Source of the DNA: Bacteroidales bacterium H4
Lineage (GTDB): Bacteria > Bacteroidota > Bacteroidia > Bacteroidales > Muribaculaceae
Direction: 5' to 3'
DNA length: 22,225 nt
Assembly (NCBI GenBank): GCA_001701165.1
Contig: DAAP01000034.1
Coordinates: 1 to 22,225 of the forward strand
Shown: positions 7,167-14,050 of the stretch, one piece after another
How the letters are laid out: each line of letters starts with the position of its first letter
Position numbering within the stretch: the stretch's first letter is position 1
Program-made: the position numbers and the translations under genes
The notes under the pieces: generated by a model
The model's database searches: none
The model's input: the letters and a program-made list of their open reading frames with translations, nothing else
Told to the model about the DNA's origin: nothing

Positions 7167-7760
7167 TTATTCGGCGTTGTCGCCGCCGTATTGCTCGATG
7201 TAAGCCTCGGCAGCCAGGCATAATTCGTCGTACCATTCTTTGCCGAAGCGGGCTGTCAGCGGCTCTTTCAGGAACTTGTAAGCGCGTAGGCCGATGCGGC
7301 GTCCGAGGACTTCGGCACATTTGCATATTTTCCAGCGGTGCAGATTGATTGCCGTGAAATCCGGGTATTCGGACAGACGTACCGGGTAGAGATAACATGA
7401 CATGGGCTTGCGTATGGAGCATCGTCCTTCGCGATAAGCCTTTTCGATGGCGCACAGGCACTTGCCTCCCTTGTCGTAGGTGGTAAATACGCAGTTGGCG
7501 TTATCTACAATCTGAGTGACCAGGTCGCCCTCCTCGTCTATGTAGCTGATGCCGCATTCATCGATGCGCCGCCGTGCGGCAGGCAGCAGGTCGTCAACGA
7601 ATGTCGGTAGCGCCTCGGCAATCTGTCGGCACTCATCTTCGGTGACCGGGGCGCCCGCATCGCCGTCTATGCAGCATTGGCCCAGGCATTGGTCCAAGTC
7701 GCAGCAAAAATACCGCTCTATAAGGTCCAGTGATACCAATGTGTCCTGTATCTGAAGCAT
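7167..7760 (-). CDS. DUF3109 family protein (Cys-rich, probable metal-binding)
   Basis: The product is 197 residues from the ATG at 7760 (MLQIQDTLVSLDLIERYF), which matches the usual family N-terminus and is preceded by the purine-rich AGAAGAGA. An ATG at 7787 would add nine residues. The signature is the cysteine cluster CCDLDQCLGQCC (residues 19-30). Further cysteines lie at NANCVFT, KCLCAIEKA, RCSIRKPMSCYLYPVRL and CKCAEVLG, a spacing resembling YkgJ-like zinc/iron-chelating proteins. The biochemical role of the family is not established. It is the last gene of a minus-strand run ung, plug protein, DUF3109, with a 74-base gap from the plug gene. Confidence 0.8.
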   Translation of the reverse strand: MLQIQDTLVSLDLIERYFCCDLDQCLGQCCIDGDAGAPVTEDECRQIAEALPTFVDDLLPAARRRIDECGISYIDEEGDLVTQIVDNANCVFTTYDKGGKCLCAIEKAYREGRCSIRKPMSCYLYPVRLSEYPDFTAINLHRWKICKCAEVLGRRIGLRAYKFLKEPLTARFGKEWYDELCLAAEAYIEQYGGDNAE

Positions 7761-7808
7761 TATCGTCTCTTCTGTGGTGTAGTTCATTTGTGTCTTTTGT
7801 CGGTATCG

Positions 7809-7852
7809 GCGCAAGGTGATTTCATCTTGGGGTGTCAGCGCAAGGTGATTTC
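7809..7852. repeat. 15-bp exact direct repeat duplicating the last codons of the plug gene
   Basis: GCGCAAGGTGATTTC occurs at 7809-7823 and again at 7838-7852, offset by 29 bases. On the minus strand the inner copy encodes the final residues EITLR just before the stop; the other copy lies downstream of the stop. Confidence 0.8.
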
Positions 7853-9112
7853 GGCCGCTCCCACCAGGGCATCATAGCGTGCGCCCGGACGGCGGTTGTA
7901 CAGCCTCATGCGGTAGGTGTTGCGTGTCTCGTATTTGTCGCCCTCGACGATGTCCGTCCGTCCCGTGCGCGTTCCGGCGGGTACGGCCAAGTATTGGTAC
8001 GAATAGGCTCCCTGCTTGAGCAGCATTGCCTTGGTGTATCGGCCTGTATCGGTATCGTATCCTACTCGAGCCTCGTCCGAAAAGCGGCGTTGCACCATGT
8101 CTCCGTCGATGTATATGTCCATGCCCGGCATTTGCGGCATGTCCAGCGAGAAGTACACCACTGTGTAGTCGGCGGCCACGTCGCTGTCGTCATCGCTGTT
8201 GTACTCGCGCACGACATATCCGCCGCCAAGAGTCTCGTCGTAGTGGTAGCTGTCAGCCGAACGGGGCTTGTCCGTCATCAGCACCATGCGGTAGTAGGGG
8301 GCAGAGTATGCCACCTCGTCCACGTTCATTCCGGCGAATTGCGTCGAGATTGTCTCGAAGCGCCGATATTCGTTGCCGGCGTTGAAAATCAACTCCGGCG
8401 TATGCTCGTAGAAGATGTTGTCTCCCGATACGCGCAGGGGATGACGCAGCGTGCGCACATCGTCCGTGCGGCCGTTTTGCTCGATGACCAAAATGAGGTC
8501 GTTGTAGGAGTCCGTGACCGCCGCCCCGTGTACATTGGCGTTGACGGACAGTTGTTGGTGCTTGCGGTTGTAGTCCACATCGGTGCGCGTGGTGATTTCG
8601 GCGCCCAAGACGGCCGAGCCCTCGCTGACGGCCAGTCGGCATTGCAGCCAGATGTCCTCAGGATCGCTTTCCGGATATACCCTCAGCAGGTAATTGCCTG
8701 ATATGGTGGGACGTGTCTGCTCGTTTGGCAGCGTAAGCGTGTAATGGACGTAGTGTACTGTGGTTGCACGCGAGAAGTCGTAGTCGTCTATGGTGCCCTC
8801 GTTGAAGCCGTCAAGGTATTCGACGTAAGACAATTGGTCCGGTGTCCAGTCGGCGGTGCAATGTGTCAGCGTATACCGCAGATATTCGCGGTCTTCGGAC
8901 AGATGGTCGAAGCTGATGACAAATCCGCCGTTGTCCGTTACGGCCACCGGTATGCCGGTCTGGCCGCGCGGTCCTCCGAGTGTGCCGACGCGCAATGTGC
9001 GCACCGCCTCGTTGAATACGGCTGTATGCGTGTGCGCGGGTACTGTGGCCGCTCCCGCGAGTGTTGTCAAGGCCGTTAATGCCGCCAATATGTGTCGTAT
9101 GGGTATTACCAT
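7835..9112 (-). CDS. Type IX secretion system plug protein (DUF5103)
   Basis: The product has 425 residues and a signal peptide (residues 1 to about 22). It fits the Bacteroidetes DUF5103 family, whose characterised member is the Plug protein that closes the periplasmic side of the SprA translocon. Recognisable stretches are the N-terminal beta-rich region (RTLRVGTLGGPRGQTGIPVA; YLRYTLTHCTADWTPDQLSY, followed by YLDGFNEGTIDDYDFSRATT), the Plug-like HPLRVSGDNIFYEHTPELIF, and C-terminal strands ending in LVGAAEITLR. The length is normal for the family. Its ATG overlaps the last seven bases of ung (ATGGTAA), so the two are translationally coupled. Secreted proteins in this window with T9SS-like tails (1714-5487, 10011-10661) are consistent with a working T9SS. 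The family call is from recognition of conserved text; no porin or translocon gene is nearby. Confidence 0.78.
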   Translation of the reverse strand: MVIPIRHILAALTALTTLAGAATVPAHTHTAVFNEAVRTLRVGTLGGPRGQTGIPVAVTDNGGFVISFDHLSEDREYLRYTLTHCTADWTPDQLSYVEYLDGFNEGTIDDYDFSRATTVHYVHYTLTLPNEQTRPTISGNYLLRVYPESDPEDIWLQCRLAVSEGSAVLGAEITTRTDVDYNRKHQQLSVNANVHGAAVTDSYNDLILVIEQNGRTDDVRTLRHPLRVSGDNIFYEHTPELIFNAGNEYRRFETISTQFAGMNVDEVAYSAPYYRMVLMTDKPRSADSYHYDETLGGGYVVREYNSDDDSDVAADYTVVYFSLDMPQMPGMDIYIDGDMVQRRFSDEARVGYDTDTGRYTKAMLLKQGAYSYQYLAVPAGTRTGRTDIVEGDKYETRNTYRMRLYNRRPGARYDALVGAAEITLR

Positions 9113-9768
9113 TGTATGGGTTTAAGTCCTTGCTGAACGAGATAGTCGTTGGCACGTGTGAAATGGTGGTTGCCGAAAAATCCGCGATAGGCGGACAATG
9201 GCGAAGGGTGGGGTGATGTCAGCACCAGATGGCGTTGCCGGTCGATGAATGCGCCTTTTTTGATGGCATAACTGCCCCAAAGCATGAATACCAGCCCGCG
9301 GCGATGGTTGGCCAAATGCAGGATGACGTTGTCGGTGAATTCCTCCCAGCCTTTGCCCTGATGCGAGCCGGCACGATGGGCGCGCACCGTCAGGGTCGAG
9401 TTTAGCAGCAATACGCCCTGTCGGGCCCATCGCGACAGGTCGCCGTCCGGGTTGACAGGCTGTCCGGTGTCTTCGGCTACTTCGCGCAGGATATTGATTA
9501 GTGACGGAGGTAGCGGCGTGCCCGGAGCAACCGAGAAGCACAGCCCGTTGGCCTGGCCCACGTCGTGGTATGGGTCCTGCCCGAGGATGACCACGCGCGT
9601 GTCCGCATAAGGACATGCGTCAAAGGCCGCGAAGATTTGCGATGCGGGCGGAAACACCGTTGCAGTGGCGTACTCATTGCGTACAAAGTCGGTAAGTCGC
9701 TGAAAACTCTCGCTTTGCCATTCGGACGCTAAGGCGTTTTTCCATCCCTGTTCGATGCGTACGTTCAT
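9106..9768 (-). CDS. ung: Uracil-DNA glycosylase, family 1
   Basis: The product is 220 residues from the ATG at 9768 (MNVRIEQGWK), the normal size for UDG. It removes uracil from DNA to start base-excision repair. All hallmark motifs are present: GQDPYH (residues 63-68, with catalytic Asp65), GLCFSV, LLLNSTLTVR (the LLLN uracil-binding segment, near 120-129), VFMLWGSYAIKK, and HPSPLSAYRGFFG (187-199; catalytic His187 and the DNA-intercalation loop). The reading frame stays open upstream of 9768, but the extension shows no family sequence. The gene ends 7 bases inside the start of the plug gene. Its promoter overlaps that of the divergent tRNA. Confidence 0.95.
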   Translation of the reverse strand: MNVRIEQGWKNALASEWQSESFQRLTDFVRNEYATATVFPPASQIFAAFDACPYADTRVVILGQDPYHDVGQANGLCFSVAPGTPLPPSLINILREVAEDTGQPVNPDGDLSRWARQGVLLLNSTLTVRAHRAGSHQGKGWEEFTDNVILHLANHRRGLVFMLWGSYAIKKGAFIDRQRHLVLTSPHPSPLSAYRGFFGNHHFTRANDYLVQQGLKPIQW

Positions 9769-9785
9769 GTCATTTGTCGTTAGTA

Positions 9786-9817
9786 TTTGCAAAAGTACGA
9801 AAAATTGCCTAATTTTG
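9786..9817 (+). promoter_or_regulatory. Consensus promoter of tRNA-Arg
   Basis: TTTG at 9786-9789, a spacer of exactly 20 bases and TAATTTTG at 9810-9817 form a full Bacteroidetes promoter. The start would be near 9824, about 23 bases before the mature tRNA. Confidence 0.7.
9790..9797 (-). promoter_or_regulatory. Minus-strand -7 element for ung
   Basis: Read on the minus strand, 9797-9790 is TACTTTTG, a full TAnnTTTG match 22 bases upstream of the ung ATG. The nearest minus-strand TTTG is at 9828-9825, a 27-base spacer. It lies inside the spacer of the plus-strand tRNA promoter. Confidence 0.5.
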
Positions 9818-9846
9818 CGCATCTCAAAAGGCACGAGATGCGACAA

Positions 9847-9918
9847 GCGCCCGTAGTTCAATGGATAGAATTATGGATTCCGGTTCCATCGATTGGGGTT
9901 CGACTCCCCACGGGCGTA
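9847..9918 (+). tRNA. tRNA-Arg (anticodon CCG)
   Basis: This is a 72-nt cloverleaf. The acceptor GCGCCCG (9847-9853) pairs with CGGGCGT (9911-9917), including one G-U pair, followed by discriminator A9918. The D arm is GTTC..GAAT with GG in the loop. The anticodon stem ATGGA/TCCAT encloses the loop TTCCGGT, giving anticodon CCG, which reads CGG. The T arm TGGGG/CCCCA encloses TTCGACT. CCA is not encoded, as is usual in Bacteroidetes. Confidence 0.96.
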
Positions 9919-9946
9919 CAAGTTTGTTTGATAGATACTCATATAA

Positions 9947-9986
9947 GACGTTGCTTGCAAGTGATTGCGGGCGACGTCAATCTTTT
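9947..9986 (+). terminator. Terminator after tRNA-Arg
   Basis: GACGTTGC (9947-9954) pairs with GCGACGTC (9971-9978), with one G-U pair. Inside, GCAA/TTGC encloses a GTGA (GNRA-type) tetraloop, and AATCTTTT follows. It separates the tRNA from the next gene. Confidence 0.7.
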
Positions 9987-10010
9987 GTCAAATCATAAAA
10001 TCATATAGAT

Positions 10011-10661
10011 ATGAAATACGTCTTAGCAATACTTCTTGCATTCTGCGGTATGACATCGCGGGCCGAAGGCGCATGGAGCGACATCTTCAATTGGGAGGCG
10101 CCGTTGACGCTTACTCCGCCTTACAGCCCGGCGACGAGCCAAAATAAATCCGGCGAATATATCGGCGGCGTCGAGTTCAAGGGAACATATAGCACCTTTA
10201 CCATCGATGACAGCGCCATCAAAGAAAAAAGCCAGTCGGCACGCTTCTTCTTCGGTTATTTGACACAGACCAACGAAATGCGAGCCTACGCAAGAAGCAT
10301 TATCACCGTTAAGGCTGTCGAAAATCAAGCCATACTCGGCATTGCTTTCGCCGGCGCCAAGGTGGGCTCAGAATACCTATATACCGAGACTCCCGGAACA
10401 TGGGATGAGGGAGCATGGACACCGAGTGAGCAGGGCGTGATCGAGGTACAATTTTTAGTACTGGCCACAATTAACTGTACCAAGACGACCGTTGACGGGT
10501 CCGATTGGAATTCGGTGGACGACATCAGTGTGGACAGTTCAGGCGATGTGGTGTCCTGGACCGATATGCAGGGACGTACATACACTCATCGACCTCAAGC
10601 TGCGGGCATATATATCTGCCGTCATACTTCGGGCAAGGTGACACGAGCACTTGTCAGGTAA
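10011..10661 (+). CDS. Secreted hypothetical protein with T9SS-like C-terminal tail
   Basis: The product has 216 residues. Residues 1-18 are a signal peptide (MKYVLAILLAFCGMTSRAEG). The middle (about 40-165) is predicted beta-rich, with ordered segments such as IGGVEFKGTYSTFTIDD, ARFFFGYLT and QGVIEVQFLVLATINCT, but no domain I can name. Residues 179-216 (VVSWTDMQGRTYTHRPQAAG then IYICRHTSGKVTRALVR) follow the pattern of T9SS type A sorting tails: a D-x-x-GR turn, GIYI, GK and a basic end. It would therefore be exported through the T9SS to the surface or medium. The gene starts 24 bases after the tRNA terminator. No clear -7 element or Shine-Dalgarno site is visible before the ATG. Confidence 0.7.
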   Translation: MKYVLAILLAFCGMTSRAEGAWSDIFNWEAPLTLTPPYSPATSQNKSGEYIGGVEFKGTYSTFTIDDSAIKEKSQSARFFFGYLTQTNEMRAYARSIITVKAVENQAILGIAFAGAKVGSEYLYTETPGTWDEGAWTPSEQGVIEVQFLVLATINCTKTTVDGSDWNSVDDISVDSSGDVVSWTDMQGRTYTHRPQAAGIYICRHTSGKVTRALVR

Positions 10662-10723
10662 ACAATGCACGCGTGGCGTGCAGATGTCGCGGATGGGAAA
10701 GTGACAGAATCGTAGACCCTGCA

Positions 10724-10742
10724 GGGCGCAATACATCGCGCC
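10724..10742 (-). repeat. REP-like palindromic element, copy 1
   Basis: GGGCGCAATACATCGCGCC at 10724-10742 is a near-palindrome closely related, in inverse orientation, to 10874-10894. The two frame about 130 bases of the 378-base gap between 10661 and 11040. No gene is visible in this gap. Confidence 0.6.
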
Positions 10743-10873
10743 GCGCGGCAAAACCATAATGTGTGAATTTCAAATAAATGAACGGGCACTTCGTGGGGAT
10801 TACTGTCATAAGGACATACGAAGCGATATTTGCTTATCTGCTTGAATGAAAATATATTATCTTCCGTCGCTGT

Positions 10874-10894
10874 GGGTGCAATGTATTGCGCCCC
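10874..10894 (+). repeat. REP-like palindromic element, copy 2
   Basis: GGGTGCAATGTATTGCGCCCC is an imperfect palindrome (GGGTGCAAT/ATTGCGCCC). Its reverse complement matches copy 1 with few changes, and the surrounding CCTACC resembles repeated intergenic elements of Bacteroidales genomes. Confidence 0.6.
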
Positions 10895-10932
10895 TACCGA
10901 AATTCGTCATTATGACACACCCTCTTTGAGTA

Positions 10933-10960
10933 TGCGCATCCGGGAGGATGCCTGTACGCA
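10933..10960. repeat. Hairpin in the gap before the SulP gene
   Basis: GCATCC (10936-10941) and GGATGC (10946-10951) enclose GGGA, and outer TGCG/CGCA can extend the pairing. There is no T-run, so it is not a standard terminator. The rest of 10952-11039 shows nothing recognisable. Confidence 0.35.
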
Positions 10961-11039
10961 AAAGCTGCAGCGGCAGCCAAGTTGTTATCTATCATAGGTT
11001 TCCAATAAAGAGTACTAATTGTTTAAGGTAAAAATTTCT

Positions 11040-12773
11040 ATGAATTTTTCAGGTTCGATAGATTTTTCGCCGAAAATCGTTTCGGCATTGCGCCACTATT
11101 CGACGGCGCGTTTCAAGTCCGACCTCATTGCCGGCATAGTTGTAGGCATCGTTGCCTTGCCTCTTGCCATAGCCTTCGGTATAGCCTCCGGCGTCAGCCC
11201 CACAGTGGGATTGACCACCGCCATTATAGGAGGTTTCATCGTCTCGGCTTTGGGCGGCAATTCGGTGCAAATCGGAGGCCCTACCGGAGCGTTTATCATC
11301 ATCGTATACAGCATCATCCAGCAATACGGGCTCGAGGGCCTCGGTGTGGCCACCTTTATGGCCGGGGTAATGCTCGTAGCTATGGGCTTATTCCATTTGG
11401 GGACGGTAATCAAGTTTATACCCTATCCCATAGTAGTTGGCTTCACCGCCGGTATTGCCCTCACGATATTCTCCACGCAGATCAACGACTTCTTCGGGCT
11501 TGGTCTGGCGGATGTGCCCGGAGCCTTTATCAGCAAATGGGGTGTGTATTTTGAACATATCGGCGATATTTCGTGGACGACGCTTGCTGTGGGCGCTGTT
11601 TCTTTGGCTATTATAGTATTGACGCCTCGCATATCCAAGCGACTGCCGGGCGCACTTATGGCCATAGTCGTGGTTACGGCCGGCGTGGCCTTACTACACA
11701 GCCTTATCCCGGAGTTTGCTGTCGAGACCATCGGCGATCGCTTTGGTGATATGGAGACGGATCTCCCGGCACCACAGACCTTTGCGTGGGATATGGAAGT
11801 AATCAATAACCTTATGCCGTGGGCCTTCACCATTGCGGTGCTTGCCGCCATCGAGTCGCTGCTGTCCGCCACTGTGGCTGATGGCGTTACCGGTAGCCAT
11901 ACCAACTCCAATACCGAGCTTATCGGTCAGGGTGCGGCCAATATCGTGGTACCATTCTTTGGCGGCATTCCCGTCACCGGAGCCATAGCTCGAACGATGA
12001 CCAATATCAGCAACGGCGGACGCACGCCTGTAGCCGGAGTAGTACATGCTGTTGTACTTCTGCTCATATTTCTCTTTGCCATGCCGCTTATCAATCATGT
12101 CCCGATGGCATGTCTTGCCGCTGTCTTGATAGTCGTAGCTTACAATATGAGCGGATGGCGCACACTGGTGGCTATATTCCATACGCATCGCAGCGACATC
12201 TCGGTGCTGCTTGTAACTTTCTTCCTGACGGTAATCTTTGATTTGACTATCGCAATCGAGTTCGGGCTGCTGCTTGCCATAATCCTGTTCCTGCGTCGAG
12301 TGACACAGAATACCCAAATCAAGGTTTACAGCGACCATCTTGACGTGGCCGAGGGTACGGATCTGTCGCAGCACGAAGTGCTTGATGTGGCACGCGGTGT
12401 CAGCATATACGAAATAGACGGGCCGTTCTTCTTCGGTGTAGCCACCAGATTTGATGAGGTCATGCGTTCCACCACCGGTAATATCAAGCCCAAAGTACGT
12501 ATCATACGTATGCGCAAAGTATCCTTCATAGATGCCACGGGACTGCACAACCTCGAAATACTTATCAAGTCATCACAACGCGAAGGCATACATGTGGTGC
12601 TTTCCGGCGTTAATGAGGGCGTCCGTCATTCGCTGGAGCAGGCCGGTATCGACACCCTTATCGGACGCGAAAAAGTGTGCGATCACATAACAAAAGCTGT
12701 TGCCATGGCCAACACTATCGTGGCCGAAACCGCCGAATACGGAAAAAAACATAAAAAAACAGCTGTTGATTAA
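11040..12773 (+). CDS. SulP family anion transporter with STAS domain
   Basis: The product is 577 residues from the ATG at 11040, with AAGG about ten bases upstream; an in-frame TTG at 11019 is less likely. SulP proteins move sulfate, bicarbonate or related anions across the inner membrane. Residues about 25-430 contain a series of hydrophobic helices with family motifs: LIAGIVVGIVALPLAIAFGI, SPTVGLTTAIIGGFIVSALG, QIGGPTGAF, and PVTGAIARTMTNISNGGRTP. Residues about 445-565 form the cytoplasmic STAS domain (VSIYEIDGPFFFGVATRFDE; FIDATGLHNLEIL with Asp498), which regulates such transporters. The substrate cannot be read from the sequence, and no carbonic anhydrase or sulfate-assimilation gene lies next to it. 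It appears to be monocistronic. Confidence 0.9.
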   Translation: MNFSGSIDFSPKIVSALRHYSTARFKSDLIAGIVVGIVALPLAIAFGIASGVSPTVGLTTAIIGGFIVSALGGNSVQIGGPTGAFIIIVYSIIQQYGLEGLGVATFMAGVMLVAMGLFHLGTVIKFIPYPIVVGFTAGIALTIFSTQINDFFGLGLADVPGAFISKWGVYFEHIGDISWTTLAVGAVSLAIIVLTPRISKRLPGALMAIVVVTAGVALLHSLIPEFAVETIGDRFGDMETDLPAPQTFAWDMEVINNLMPWAFTIAVLAAIESLLSATVADGVTGSHTNSNTELIGQGAANIVVPFFGGIPVTGAIARTMTNISNGGRTPVAGVVHAVVLLLIFLFAMPLINHVPMACLAAVLIVVAYNMSGWRTLVAIFHTHRSDISVLLVTFFLTVIFDLTIAIEFGLLLAIILFLRRVTQNTQIKVYSDHLDVAEGTDLSQHEVLDVARGVSIYEIDGPFFFGVATRFDEVMRSTTGNIKPKVRIIRMRKVSFIDATGLHNLEILIKSSQREGIHVVLSGVNEGVRHSLEQAGIDTLIGREKVCDHITKAVAMANTIVAETAEYGKKHKKTAVD

Positions 12774-12871
12774 ACCTTTGGTAAGTGCCTGATGCACAAA
12801 AGGGTGCGGTCATTAATAGGACTTCGTTAACAATATTTTGCACGTAAAAATATCAAAAAATTTGGAAAATG

Positions 12872-12903
12872 TTTGGTTGTATCGAAGAAAGGCTATACCT
12901 TTG
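12872..12903 (+). promoter_or_regulatory. Consensus promoter of the small lipoprotein gene
   Basis: TTTG (12872-12875), a 20-base spacer and TACCTTTG (12896-12903) give a full consensus match. Transcription would start near 12910, about 43 bases before the ATG. The quality suggests strong expression. Confidence 0.75.
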
Positions 12904-12952
12904 CTGTGTTTTTGAAGCAAACATATTAATTAATATCTAATCTTTAAACAAA

Positions 12953-13138
12953 ATGAAAAAGTTAGTTCTCCTTCTCGCTGTTGCATTCAGCGTATCTATG
13001 TTCTCCTGCGGTAAAGGCGAAAAAGCTGCTGCCGTTGATTCTGACAGCGTAAAAGCTGCTGCTCAGACCGAAGTTGTTGAACAGGCTCCTGTTGACACTC
13101 CCGCTGTTGTTGCTGATAGCACCGTTGCCGCTGAATAA
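12953..13138 (+). CDS. Small Ala/Val-rich lipoprotein
   Basis: The product has 61 residues. Residues 1-18 are a lipoprotein signal (MKKLVLLLAVAFSVSMFS) with Cys19 as the lipid site. The mature part is about 42 residues, rich in Ala, Val, Asp and Glu with no hydrophobic core, so probably disordered. Similar tiny acidic lipoproteins are common in Bacteroidales and have no assigned function. It has its own consensus promoter and terminator, so it is a short, probably abundant monocistronic message. Gene identity is supported by the signal, promoter and terminator rather than by homology. Confidence 0.8.
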   Translation: MKKLVLLLAVAFSVSMFSCGKGEKAAAVDSDSVKAAAQTEVVEQAPVDTPAVVADSTVAAE

Positions 13139-13164
13139 TCTATAGACATAGATCGAAGCAACAT

Positions 13165-13200
13165 AAAAGGAGGGCCGCGCATGCGCGACTCTCTTTTTTT
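13165..13200 (+). terminator. Rho-independent terminator after the small lipoprotein gene
   Basis: AAAAGGAG (13165-13172) can pair with CTCTTTTT (from 13191), and CGCG (13176-13179) with CGCG (13184-13187) around CATG. A run of seven T ends at 13200. Confidence 0.85.
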
Positions 13201-13334
13201 GTATATGTACGGTGCTCGGAGTGCTTTTGTATATCATGCGCTGTCCTGCGTATATTGCGGCGCGGAGTCTGTCACGCACAATTACCGTGGTATTCGGATT
13301 TACTTTTTACTCTCCATAGGGATATAAGAGTAGG

Positions 13335-13388
13335 AGCTTGAAATACTTTAAGGGTTAAGCAAAAAATCCTTAGACTAGTATTCAAGCT
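13335..13388. repeat. 54-base inverted repeat upstream of the small membrane-protein gene
   Basis: AGCTTGAAATACT (13335-13347) pairs with AGTATTCAAGCT (13377-13388) with one bulged A. Inside, AAGG pairs with CCTT. Neither end has a T-run. It lies 40 bases before the ATG at 13429. The surrounding 13201-13428 shows no other feature and no TAnnTTTG. Confidence 0.6.
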
Positions 13389-13428
13389 ACATACAACAAA
13401 CAATGTCAAACTTAACATCAATACAAAT

Positions 13429-13629
13429 ATGTGGATTTGGGTTATTGTCATAGCCTGCATTATCGGCGGACTTATAGGCTTTATAGGATCGGATGGCCAA
13501 AATGCCGGTTCAGATGCTGCCGGAGGAGCACTTGCCGGCGGTTGCATGGCTGCCGGATGTTTGGTGCGCATCGCCATAGCAGCGCTCAGCATATTGTTCA
13601 TACTCTGGCTTTTCGGTAAGCTTTTTTGA
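13429..13629 (+). CDS. Small glycine-rich membrane protein
   Basis: The product has 66 residues with two hydrophobic segments, 1-19 (MWIWVIVIACIIGGLIGFIG) and about 44-65 (CLVRIAIAALSILFILWLFG), joined by a Gly/Ala-rich stretch (NAGSDAAGGALAGGCMAAG). This suggests an inner-membrane hairpin. A shorter ORF in another frame overlaps it but has no membrane logic. The gene lies after a 54-base inverted repeat and is closed by a terminator. Function is unknown; holin- or toxin-like roles are possible for any small membrane protein but nothing here supports one. Confidence 0.6.
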   Translation: MWIWVIVIACIIGGLIGFIGSDGQNAGSDAAGGALAGGCMAAGCLVRIAIAALSILFILWLFGKLF

Positions 13630-13648
13630 CCCATAGACAAATAAATAC

Positions 13649-13690
13649 GGAGGGCGAAACAGCATCACGGCTTCGCCCTCCTATGTTTTA
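13649..13690. terminator. Bidirectional terminator between converging genes
   Basis: GGAGGGCGAA (13649-13658) pairs perfectly with TTCGCCCTCC (13672-13681) around a 13-base loop. TATGTTTTA follows on the plus strand. It sits between the small membrane-protein gene (+) and the Dabb gene (-). Confidence 0.8.
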
Positions 13691-13729
13691 GTATCCGGGT
13701 ATCGGAGGCTATTGCTTCGTGTCCCGGGT

Positions 13730-14023
13730 TCAGCAATTGTAGTCTACACAGGCACGCAATTCCTTATGACCGGCCAGAAGTCCGGCGGCAGCAACATGTG
13801 CCGGATGCTTGGCGTAGGTCTCGACGTCAGCCATGGTCGGTACTATTGCTGTCAGTACTACGTCCCAGTCCTCTCCGGGATTTTCGTTAAGGCCGACTTC
13901 GATGGATTGGAGCACTTCGATTTGAGCCGGAAGGTTGCGTAGTGCCTGCGCAAATTTTTCGGCCACGGCGCGGCGAGTGGCTGCATCGCCCGTGAGTTTG
14001 AACATTACAATGTGTTTAACCAT
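13730..14023 (-). CDS. Dabb (stress-responsive A/B barrel) domain protein
   Basis: The product has 97 residues and is a single Dabb domain: MVKHIVMFKLTGDA at the start, a helix (RRAVAEKFAQALRNL), LQSIEVGLNENPGEDWDVVL, then ETYAKHPAHVAAAGLLAGHK. The KHIVMFK start, the central DWDVVL strand and the YxxHPxH motif are typical. Dabb domains form dimeric ferredoxin-like barrels, in some cases enzymes and in many of unknown role. It is the last gene of aroE, comEC, Dabb, 27 bases after the comEC stop. Confidence 0.85.
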   Translation of the reverse strand: MVKHIVMFKLTGDAATRRAVAEKFAQALRNLPAQIEVLQSIEVGLNENPGEDWDVVLTAIVPTMADVETYAKHPAHVAAAGLLAGHKELRACVDYNC

Positions 14024-14050
14024 AAAATATTATATTTAGTTGATTATGAA

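Noticed and set aside
7832..8701. 289-residue plus-strand open frame opposite the plug gene
   Set aside because: It is antisense to a recognised family protein, is Val/His-rich with no domain, and has no start signals.
11019..11039. TTG start seven codons upstream for the SulP protein
   Set aside because: An ATG at 11040 has an AAGG at suitable distance, and the extra residues add nothing conserved.
13429..13629. Toxin or holin call for the small membrane protein
   Set aside because: There is no antitoxin, lysis gene or phage context; small size and hydrophobicity alone are not enough.
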